A stretch of 64,000 nt of DNA from Bartonella bacilliformis KC583 (lineage in GTDB: Bacteria > Pseudomonadota > Alphaproteobacteria > Rhizobiales > Rhizobiaceae), in the NCBI RefSeq assembly GCF_000015445.1, contig NC_008783.1:503001-567000 (forward strand). Direction: 5' to 3'. Below are positions 57,206 through 64,000 of this stretch, one piece after another. Numbering within the stretch: the first letter of the stretch is position 1; every line of letters starts with the position of its first letter. The notes beneath the pieces were generated by a model. It saw nothing but the letters and a program-made list of their open reading frames with translations, was not told the DNA's origin and searched no databases. Made by a program: the position numbers and the translations under genes.

Positions 57206-59629
57206 ATGCAGTATATTAATGAAGAGACTAAGGTGATGGAGGAGCTTTATGCTGTTTTACCGCTCCGTGACATTGTTGTATTTCCACATATGATTGTTCC
57301 GCTTTTTGTTGGCAGAGAAAAGTCAATTCATGCTCTTGAAAAAATAATAACAGAAGATAAGCCAATATTATTGGCTACGCAAAAAAATGCTGCTGATGAT
57401 GATCCAAAAGCAGAAGATATTTATGATATTGGTACGGTTGCTAATATTCTTCAGCTTTTAAAGCTTCCTGATGGAACTGTGAAAGTTTTGGTTGAAGGTA
57501 CAGCGCGTGCAAAAATTAGCCAATTCATCACTAATGAAGATTATTATCAAGCTTATGCAGCTATTACAGAGGAATTTGAGGAAGATGAAGTTGAGATTGA
57601 AGCTCTTTCTCGATCGGTGATGGTTTATTTTGAAAATTATGTAAAACTTAATAAGAAAATTTCTCCTGAAGTTGTAAGTGCGGTTAGCCAGGTTTATGAT
57701 CCTTCTAAGCTCGCTGATACTATTGCTTCCCATTTAGTCATTAAGCTTTCGGACAAGCAGGAAATTTTGGCTTTGCTGCCTATACGTGATCGTCTTGAGC
57801 GCGTGCTTTCCTTTATGGAAGGAGAAATTTCCGTTTTACAGGTTGAAAAGCGTATTCGTTCACATGTTAAACGGCAGATGGAAAAAACTCAACGAGAATA
57901 TTATCTAAATGAGCAATTAAAGGCTATTCAGAGAGAGTTAGGAGCAAGTGACGATAGTCGCGATGAGCTATCTGAGTTAGAAGAACGCATTAACAGAACA
58001 AAACTTTCAAAGGAGGCACGTGCAAAGGCTAGTGCAGAGCTTAGAAAATTACGTAATATGTCTCCTATGTCTGCAGAGGCAACAGTTGTACGTAATTATC
58101 TTGATTGGCTTTTAGCTGTACCTTGGGGAAAAAAATCAAAAATTAAGAATGATTTGGATTTTTCTGAAAAAGTCATGGACAATGAACATTTTGGCCTTGA
58201 GAAAATTAAAGAACGAATCATTGAATATTTAGCAGTACAAAGCCGATCATCGAAAATAAAAGGTCCTATTATTTGTCTCTTAGGTCCTCCAGGTGTTGGA
58301 AAAACATCACTTGCACGTTCTATAGCAAAGGCGACAGGTCGTGAGTATGTTCGCATTTCATTAGGAGGGGTCCGGGATGAATCGGAGATTCGTGGACATC
58401 GTCGGACTTATATTGGTTCTATGCCTGGAAAAATTATTCAATCCATGAGAAAATCTAAGAAAACCAATCCTCTTTTCTTGCTTGATGAAATTGATAAAAT
58501 GGGTCAGGATTTTCGTGGAGATCCTTCATCAGCTTTGCTGGAAGTGCTTGATCCTGAACAAAATGGTACATTCATTGATCACTATTTGGAAGTAGAGTAT
58601 GATCTTTCTGATGTGATGTTTGTTGCAACTGCGAATACACTTAACATTCCAGGGCCATTAATGGATCGAATGGAAATTATTCGTATTGCAGGTTATACTG
58701 GATGTGAAAAGATGGAGATTGCTAAACGGCATCTTTTACCAAAAGTATTAAAGGATCATTCTCTATCTAAAAAAGAGTTCAGTGTTTCTGATGATGCAGT
58801 AAGGTCGATTATTCAATTCTACACACGTGAAGCTGGGGTCCGTAATCTTGAGCGTGAGGTAATGAAATTAGCTCGCAAATCAGTTACGAAAATTCTTAAA
58901 AATAATCAGAAATCTATAGCAATTACAGAAGATAATATTGACGATTTTCTAGGGGTAAAGCGTTATCGCTTTGGCCAAGTTGAAGGGGAAAATCAGATTG
59001 GTGTTGTTACTGGGCTTGCATGGACTGAAGTTGGTGGAGAATTGTTGACCATTGAGGGAGTTATGATGCCTGGTAAAGGCAAAATGACTGTGACTGGAAA
59101 TTTACGTGATATCATGAAAGAATCAATTTCTGCGGCGGCATCTTATGTACGTTTTCGTGCTGTTGATTTTGGCATTAAACCAACGCTGTTTGAAGAGCGC
59201 GATATTCATGTTCATGTTCCAGAGGGAGCAACACCAAAAGATGGTCCATCAGCTGGTATTGCAATGGTGATAGCAATTGTTTCAGTCCTAACGGAAATAG
59301 CTGTTCATAAAGATATTGCAATGACTGGTGAAATTACTTTGCGTGGACGTGTTTTACCGATTGGTGGATTGAAAGAAAAATTGCTTGCAGCTCTTCGGGG
59401 AGGAATTAAAAAAGTGCTCATTCCTGAAGAAAATGCAAAGAATTTGGTTGATATTCCTGATGATGTCAAAAACAATATAGAAATTGTTCCTGTGAGTCAT
59501 GTCAGTGAAGTGCTTAAGCATGCGTTAGTTTGCTTTCCTGAAGCTATTGAATGGACAGATCCTTCTAAAAAAGTGTCTACAACTGTTAGAACAGGGAGCG
59601 ATGATGAAAGCATACCGGTTGCACATTGA
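57206..59629 (+). CDS. lon: ATP-dependent protease La
   Basis: An 807-residue AAA+ serine protease that removes misfolded and regulatory proteins. It has an N-terminal substrate-binding domain (about 10-205, LPLRDIVVFPHMIVPLFVGR) and a coiled-coil linker. The AAA+ module carries Walker A LLGPPGVGKTSLARSIA and Walker B PLFLLDEIDKM. The C-terminal protease domain has the Ser-Lys dyad (PKDGPSAGIAM and LPIGGLKEKLLAALRGG). AGGAAGG precedes the ATG. Clusters with clpP, clpX and hupB as in most proteobacteria. Confidence 0.98.
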   Translation: MQYINEETKVMEELYAVLPLRDIVVFPHMIVPLFVGREKSIHALEKIITEDKPILLATQKNAADDDPKAEDIYDIGTVANILQLLKLPDGTVKVLVEGTARAKISQFITNEDYYQAYAAITEEFEEDEVEIEALSRSVMVYFENYVKLNKKISPEVVSAVSQVYDPSKLADTIASHLVIKLSDKQEILALLPIRDRLERVLSFMEGEISVLQVEKRIRSHVKRQMEKTQREYYLNEQLKAIQRELGASDDSRDELSELEERINRTKLSKEARAKASAELRKLRNMSPMSAEATVVRNYLDWLLAVPWGKKSKIKNDLDFSEKVMDNEHFGLEKIKERIIEYLAVQSRSSKIKGPIICLLGPPGVGKTSLARSIAKATGREYVRISLGGVRDESEIRGHRRTYIGSMPGKIIQSMRKSKKTNPLFLLDEIDKMGQDFRGDPSSALLEVLDPEQNGTFIDHYLEVEYDLSDVMFVATANTLNIPGPLMDRMEIIRIAGYTGCEKMEIAKRHLLPKVLKDHSLSKKEFSVSDDAVRSIIQFYTREAGVRNLEREVMKLARKSVTKILKNNQKSIAITEDNIDDFLGVKRYRFGQVEGENQIGVVTGLAWTEVGGELLTIEGVMMPGKGKMTVTGNLRDIMKESISAAASYVRFRAVDFGIKPTLFEERDIHVHVPEGATPKDGPSAGIAMVIAIVSVLTEIAVHKDIAMTGEITLRGRVLPIGGLKEKLLAALRGGIKKVLIPEENAKNLVDIPDDVKNNIEIVPVSHVSEVLKHALVCFPEAIEWTDPSKKVSTTVRTGSDDESIPVAH

Positions 59630-59855
59630 TTCATTTTTTGAATTTAGCGTTGTATTTTTCAAAGCAATGAAAAGCCATTTTAGGGGGAAAGGATTCTATT
59701 TTTTTGAAAAAAAATAAAAAAAACGTAAATAACTGTGGTTATTGCTAAAAAACAATATACTAGGACAAAATAATTCTTCAGTTTACTATAGTTTTCAATA
59801 AACTTGCTCATAATCGGTTAAGTTATATCCGGTGATACAGGAAAGGAAATATTCA

Positions 59856-60134
59856 ATGAATAAAAGTGAATTGGTTAACTCCATTGCTGCAAAAGCAGGT
59901 GTCTCAAAAGCACAAGCTGGTTCTGTTTTAGATGCCTTTATTGCTTCTGTAACAGAAGCTTTAGGAGAAGGGGGTGATGTGCGTCTTCCAGGTTTTGGTT
60001 CTTTTGAAGTTTCTCGGCGTGCTGCTACAAAGGGACGTAACCCTTCGACAGGTGCAGAAATTAATATTCCAGCGCGTTCTGTCCCTAAGTTTTCTGCAGG
60101 AAAAAATCTTAAAGAAGCTGTTAATAAACGGTAA
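59856..60134 (+). CDS. hupB: DNA-binding protein HU
   Basis: A 92-residue nucleoid protein that bends and compacts DNA as a dimer. The signature [20 protein letters not shown] and the DNA-binding arm [20 protein letters not shown] to [16 protein letters not shown] are intact. ATG 59856 has AAAGGA at 59842-59847; an upstream in-frame GTG at 59832 would add eight non-family residues and was rejected. Ends with its own terminator. Confidence 0.97.
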   Translation: MNKSELVNSIAAKAGVSKAQAGSVLDAFIASVTEALGEGGDVRLPGFGSFEVSRRAATKGRNPSTGAEINIPARSVPKFSAGKNLKEAVNKR

Positions 60135-60150
60135 TTTGAATTTCGTTTTA

Positions 60151-60184
60151 AAAACCCGGTTTATTTAGTAAGCGGGTTTTTTTT
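60151..60184 (+). terminator. Intrinsic terminator of hupB
   Basis: AAAACCCG (60151-60158) and CGGGTTTT (60173-60180) pair across a 14-base loop and run into a tract of eight T. Confidence 0.85.
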
Positions 60185-60449
60185 GAAGAGAGCTTTTTAG
60201 TCTTTTTCAAAGATAGATGTTTTATAAAGATTTGTTAGCAGGGGGGATGCGTGGCGTTTATCCTTTCGGATAAGATATGCCAGCTTATGAGCACTGATTT
60301 CGGGTGTAAATAGTAGCTCTTAGATTTTCGATTAATATACTGATTGATCTATATAGCTGAATTTACCATGATAACTGGGGTATTTGCGCTACCTAGAGTG
60401 TTGTTGATTATCGCTGATTATTTTAGAAAATGTTATTAGCGATTTTTTT
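60185..60449 (+). ncRNA. Candidate small RNA between two terminators after hupB
   Basis: No protein gene lies here, yet the stretch ends in its own intrinsic terminator (60410-60449), 230 bases after the hupB terminator. Inside are a G-run and a tight hairpin, TTATCC-tttc-GGATAA at 60258-60273, flanked by GGC (60253-60255) and GCC (60279-60281). A TATAAA-like element is at about 60222. The 5' end is unknown and no known RNA family was recognised; it could instead be the remnant of a lost gene or its terminator. Confidence 0.3.
60410..60449 (+). terminator. Orphan intrinsic terminator
   Basis: ATCGCT (60410-60415) pairs with AGCGAT (60438-60443); an inner ATTTT/AAAAT stem closes the loop, and seven T follow. 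No coding gene lies between the hupB terminator and this one. Confidence 0.6.
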
Positions 60450-60822
60450 CAAGGGGAAGAAAGATATAATTCTAGTCTATTTTATGATGAACTTTCATTA
60501 GAGTAAGAAACTTAAAATATTTTTTCTCTTAAACTATTCAACAAATGTTAAACTGGAGGTGGTATTTATTGATATAGATAGCCAAAAATAATTAATCTAC
60601 CAGGTATAGATCATTAATACAACAGGCTATTAAAAATAGAGGGAAATTTTTTAGACGTTAAAGCCCACTGGTTGGAGTGTTAATATTTCTCCAGGCATTC
60701 TTTTCCAAAACTGGAAAGAGCGATAGGTTTTTTTGTGCTGTACTGATTAAAAGTTCTTAAACAGATCAAAGGTGAATCAATAGGTGTTTCATTAAGATCA
60801 AGTACAAAAATTTATTTTAAAG
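60450..60822. other. Spacer before trmFO
   Basis: 373 bases of AT-rich sequence at the 3' side of trmFO. A plus-strand stretch near 60665-60840 reads as protein-like text broken by stops (FSRHSFPKLERAIGFFVLY, then LKVLKQIKGESIGVSL) but matches nothing I recognise. Confidence 0.45.
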
Positions 60823-62217
60823 TTATTTTAATCCATTTAACCACTGTGTGCAGTCATTTAAGGCTCGTTCAACGATAGCTTGCCTCTTCGCTAATTTTTT
60901 TTCTTTGTATTGCATAGTTTTTCTTTGATGATTTGTAGAATCAATAGGTGGAAAAAGACCAAAATTGATATTCATTGGTTGGAAGGAGTGTTTCTCTGTT
61001 TCTTGAGTTACAATATACCCGCTGGTAATGTGATTTAAAAGGGCTCCGAATGCTGTGGTTTTTGGTGGCAAAGATGGATAAGTATTATTATATTCAGCAG
61101 CAGCGAAGCGTCCAGCAAGAAGTCCTATTGCAGATGATTCTACATAACCTTCGCAACCTGTAATTTGTCCAGCAAAACGCAATTGAGGTTTCTTCTTTAA
61201 ACGAAGAGTTTCATCTAGAATGGTTGGTGAATCGAGGTAGGTATTGCGGTGAAGACCACCAAGACGTGCAAATTCTGCTTTTTCAAGACCAGGGATTGTT
61301 CTAAAGATACGAACTTGTTCACTATATTTCAGTTTTGTTTGAAAGCCAACCATATTATAGAGAGTGCCAAGCATATTATCTTGCCGCAATTGTACAATGG
61401 CATAGGCTTTAACTTTAGGGGTATGAGTATTAGTTAATCCCATAGGTTTCATGGGACCATGCCTTAAGGTTTCAACACCACGTTCGGCCATAACTTCGAT
61501 TGGTAAGCATCCATCAAAATAAGGTACATTTTCAAATTCACGAAATTCTATTTTTTCTCCGTCTTTTAATGCTTGAATAAATGCTTCATATTGTTCTTTA
61601 TCGAGAGGGCAGTTAATATAATCTTTTCCAGTTCCTCCAGGACCAATTTTGTCATAACGAGATTGATACCAACAAATATTCATATTAATGCTATCGGTAT
61701 AAATGATGGGTGCAATGGCATCAAAAAAAGAAAGAGCTTCTGTTCCTGTTACTGCTTGTATTGCATAAGCAAGTGCAGGTGAAGTGAGAGGACCGGTTGC
61801 AATAATAACATTGTGCCAGTTTTCAGGGATATCATGGATTTCTTCACGTTTTATGGTTATAAGAGGATGATTTTCAAGTGATTCTGTAACGGTTTGAGAA
61901 AATCCATCACGATCAACAGCAAGTGCGCTTCCAGCTGGCACTTTATTGGCATCTGCGGCTTTCATAATTAGGGATTTAGCTAATCGCATTTCAGCATGTA
62001 AAAGTCCTACAGCATTTGTCAATGAATCATCCGAACGGAATGAATTTGAACAGACGAGTTCTGCAAGTTTATCGGTTTTGTGAGCTTCAGATAGTCTTTG
62101 TGGCCGCATTTCGTGCAAAATAACGGGGATTCCTAATTGAGCAATTTGCCAACTTGCTTCACTTCCTGCTAAACCACCGCCGATGATATGGATTGGGAGA
62201 TTTAATTTATTTAACAT
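60823..62217 (-). CDS. trmFO: Methylenetetrahydrofolate-tRNA-(uracil-5-)-methyltransferase
   Basis: A 464-residue FAD and folate-dependent enzyme that makes ribothymidine at position 54 of the tRNA T-loop. The FAD-binding start is [19 protein letters not shown], followed by [20 protein letters not shown], and the family motifs [39 protein letters not shown] and [20 protein letters not shown] are present. Full length. It is divergent from the tRNA-Leu and tig on the plus strand. Confidence 0.96.
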   Translation of the reverse strand: MLNKLNLPIHIIGGGLAGSEASWQIAQLGIPVILHEMRPQRLSEAHKTDKLAELVCSNSFRSDDSLTNAVGLLHAEMRLAKSLIMKAADANKVPAGSALAVDRDGFSQTVTESLENHPLITIKREEIHDIPENWHNVIIATGPLTSPALAYAIQAVTGTEALSFFDAIAPIIYTDSINMNICWYQSRYDKIGPGGTGKDYINCPLDKEQYEAFIQALKDGEKIEFREFENVPYFDGCLPIEVMAERGVETLRHGPMKPMGLTNTHTPKVKAYAIVQLRQDNMLGTLYNMVGFQTKLKYSEQVRIFRTIPGLEKAEFARLGGLHRNTYLDSPTILDETLRLKKKPQLRFAGQITGCEGYVESSAIGLLAGRFAAAEYNNTYPSLPPKTTAFGALLNHITSGYIVTQETEKHSFQPMNINFGLFPPIDSTNHQRKTMQYKEKKLAKRQAIVERALNDCTQWLNGLK

Positions 62218-62395
62218 GATTTAACTTTAGCAAAAGCAATGTTGTCTGAAAAGCATAGATTTTTTATCTATAAATTTGTGAAAACAACATTTGTTAGAGT
62301 ATTAAAATATATTTTCTAGCTTTTTTTCTTTAATTGGTTGAAATTGAATGGTATAGAGACACCGCTTGTATGAGATTATTGGTTTACAGGTTTAA

Positions 62396-62478
62396 GCGGG
62401 TGTGGCGAAATTGGTAGACGCATCAGATTTAGGTTCTGGCGGGAGACCGTGGGGGTTCGAGTCCCTCCACCCGCACCA
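62396..62478 (+). tRNA. tRNA-Leu, anticodon UAG
   Basis: A class II tRNA of 83 bases with the CCA encoded (62476-62478). Acceptor GCGGGTG (62396-62402) pairs with CACCCGC (62468-62474). The anticodon stem TCAGA/TCTGG encloses a loop with TAG at 62430-62432, read as UAG for CUN leucine codons. The D-loop AAATTGGTAGACGC, a short variable arm and the T-loop GGTTCGAGTCC are typical of tRNA-Leu. Confidence 0.97.
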
Positions 62479-62597
62479 AGGCGATTGCTTTGAATGCTAC
62501 GGATTTCTGAATATTTTGAAAATCCATTTCATGTAAACTGGACATTCAAGTGTTAGCATGTTGGTCTGGCACATAGTGTTGGATATCGTTGTTCCCG

Positions 62598-62619
62598 GAG
62601 TGAGGTTATACGCCTCCTC
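62598..62619 (+). other. Small hairpin in the tig leader
   Basis: GAG-t-GAGG (62598-62605) pairs with CCTCCTC (62613-62619) with one bulged base, 20 bases before the tig ATG and just upstream of its AAGG Shine-Dalgarno. It could modulate translation; there is no T-run, so it is not a terminator. Confidence 0.35.
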
Positions 62620-62639
62620 AAAGAAATGAAGGTTGTTCG

Positions 62640-64000
62640 ATGCAGGTTACCGAGACACTTAATGAAGGACTGAAACGCGAAATTCAAGTCATGGTTCCAA
62701 TGAAAGATTTGGAAGCGAAGTTAAACGAACGATTGGATGATACTAAAGGGAAAATCAAGTTGAATGGTTTTCGCCCTGGTAAAGTGCCTTCTAGTTATTT
62801 ACGAAAAATGTACGGTAAATCTTTTATGGCTGAAGTTCTGAATGAAATCATTAATGATGCTCCTCGTTCTATTTTGGTTGATCGTAATGAGCGTTCAGCA
62901 GTGCAACCACAAATTGACATCAATGAAGATCAAAAAGTTCTAGATGGCGAGGCTGATTTTATTTTCAATTTAAAATATGAAGTTTTGCCAGAATTTGAAA
63001 TTAAAGATTTTAAAGATATAGAAATCACTCGTGAAATTGCTGATGTTTCTGAACAGGAAATTGATGAGGAAGTAAAAAAAATTCTTTCTTCTACGCGTAG
63101 TTATTCGGAAGGGGATGCTCCTTCTGAAGAGGGTGATCGCGTTACAATCGATTATCTCGGAAAAATTGATGATGTCCCATTTGATGGTGGAACAGGTCAT
63201 GATGTGCAATTGGTTCTTGGCTCGAACCAATTTATTCCTGGCTTTGAGGAACAGTTAGTTGGTGTAAAGGCTGGTGATACAAAAGCGATTTCTGTTAAGT
63301 TCCCTGATAATTATGGTGTCGCGCATTTAGCTGGTAAAGATGCAGTTTTTAACATCACTGTTAAGACTGTATCCAAACCAGATGAACTAAAAATTGATGA
63401 TGAAGCAGCTAAAAAGCTTGGTTTAGAATCTCTCGACCGTCTGCGTGAAGTTGTTCAAGGGCAGATTGAAAATCAATATGGCTTAATGACGCGTCAAAAA
63501 ATTAAACGTCAAATTCTTGATTCATTAGATGCTGATTATAATTTCGAGATTCCTGAGCGTCTTGTAGAAATTGAATTTAATAATATATGGGCTCAAGTTA
63601 ATAGCGATCTACAAAAATCGGGTAGAAGCTTTGAAGATGAAAACACTACAGAGGAGAAAGCGCGGGAAGAATATCATATGCTTGCGCAGCGTCGTGTTCG
63701 TCTTGGTTTAGTGCTTTCTGAAATTGGGATGAAAGCTAATATTCAAGTCAGTGAAAGTGAGTTACAAACAGCAATTTTTGAGCAGGTTCGCCAATATCCT
63801 GGGCAAGAAAAAGAGATTATGAATTTTTTTCGTCGCACGCCAGAAGCTATCGCGAATTTACGTGCACCTATTTTTGAAGAAAAAGTTATTGATTATTTAC
63901 TGACACATATAAAAATTAAAGATAAAAAAGTGACAGTTGAAGAATTGATGAAAGAATTTGATGAATCAGATGCAATCGAGAAAAGCTTAGTTAAGAAAAA
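62640..64000 (+). CDS. tig: Trigger factor, 3' end beyond the window
   Basis: At least 453 codons from ATG 62640 (AAGG at 62629-62632, 7-base spacing) to the window edge, with no stop. Trigger factor binds at the ribosomal tunnel exit and folds nascent chains. The ribosome-binding N-domain carries the signature GFRPGKVP (residues about 42-49). The FKBP-type isomerase domain covers about 155-245 ([32 protein letters not shown]), and the helical chaperone domain follows. Only a few tens of residues at most should be missing, judged by the usual length of about 470. It frequently neighbours clpP-clpX-lon; here trmFO and a tRNA separate them. Confidence 0.96.
   Translation, partial: MQVTETLNEGLKREIQVMVPMKDLEAKLNERLDDTKGKIKLNGFRPGKVPSSYLRKMYGKSFMAEVLNEIINDAPRSILVDRNERSAVQPQIDINEDQKVLDGEADFIFNLKYEVLPEFEIKDFKDIEITREIADVSEQEIDEEVKKILSSTRSYSEGDAPSEEGDRVTIDYLGKIDDVPFDGGTGHDVQLVLGSNQFIPGFEEQLVGVKAGDTKAISVKFPDNYGVAHLAGKDAVFNITVKTVSKPDELKIDDEAAKKLGLESLDRLREVVQGQIENQYGLMTRQKIKRQILDSLDADYNFEIPERLVEIEFNNIWAQVNSDLQKSGRSFEDENTTEEKAREEYHMLAQRRVRLGLVLSEIGMKANIQVSESELQTAIFEQVRQYPGQEKEIMNFFRRTPEAIANLRAPIFEEKVIDYLLTHIKIKDKKVTVEELMKEFDESDAIEKSLVKK

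Overview
This is a low-GC alphaproteobacterial chromosome segment. It is most consistent with Bartonella (Rhizobiales). The basis is the rhizobial gene order with many apparent gene losses, the AT-rich spacers, the alpha-type proteins (IspDF fusion, lipoyl-bearing PdhB, NtrYX, the rlmJ and Mth938 neighbourhoods), and a pair of AIDA-like autotransporters of the type that multiplies in Bartonella. No rRNA, insertion sequence, prophage or CRISPR array was seen. There is one tRNA, Leu(UAG).

Layout. (1) 1-11700, envelope and lipid block: fabG (partial)-acpP-fabF-mltG-gmk on the + strand, facing lptF-lptG-lptD-surA-pdxA-rsmA on the - strand (LPS export and outer-membrane assembly, translationally coupled). 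(2) 12077-12961: holC coupled to two tiny membrane proteins. (3) 13533-18819: two paralogous autotransporters set between holC and ndk in AT-rich DNA; this is the main accessory feature. (4) 19543-24340: ndk, then pgsA, uvrC and rlmJ on the - strand. (5) 24758-31634: a dead tatC, then serS, pcm, nlpD/lppB, yajC, and a Mth938 plus squalene/phytoene-synthase-like pair. (6) 31886-47012: ppiD (-), then tpiA, secG, pyrG, kdsA, eno, ftsB, pdhA-pdhB-pdhC-lpdA, lipA and ratA, which is central carbon metabolism together with making and lipoylating pyruvate dehydrogenase. (7) 47103-53956: ispDF (-, apparently with an ATT start), ntrY-ntrX-trkA. (8) 53965-54805: a broken glycosyltransferase. (9) 54915-60134: the proteostasis block clpP, clpX, lon, hupB. 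(10) 60823-64000: trmFO (-), tRNA-Leu, and tig, which runs off the end.

How the genes fit together. Much of the window concerns the cell envelope: LptD/F/G, SurA, PpiD, YajC/SecG, NlpD, MltG, KdsA, FtsB and autotransporters that depend on this machinery. Reductive evolution is visible directly in two pseudogenes (tatC and a DxD glycosyltransferase). It is inferred from tight junctions where relatives, from memory, carry yicC, pepA, surE, secDF, dusB-ntrBC and hfq-hflX.

No clearly new multi-gene system was found. The best leads are the autotransporter pair with a 30-bp-period direct repeat upstream of the second gene, an orphan terminator and hairpin after hupB that may mark a small RNA, the ATT start of ispDF, the Mth938/phytoene-synthase-like pair as likely complex I assembly factors, and a leader mini-ORF before pcm.
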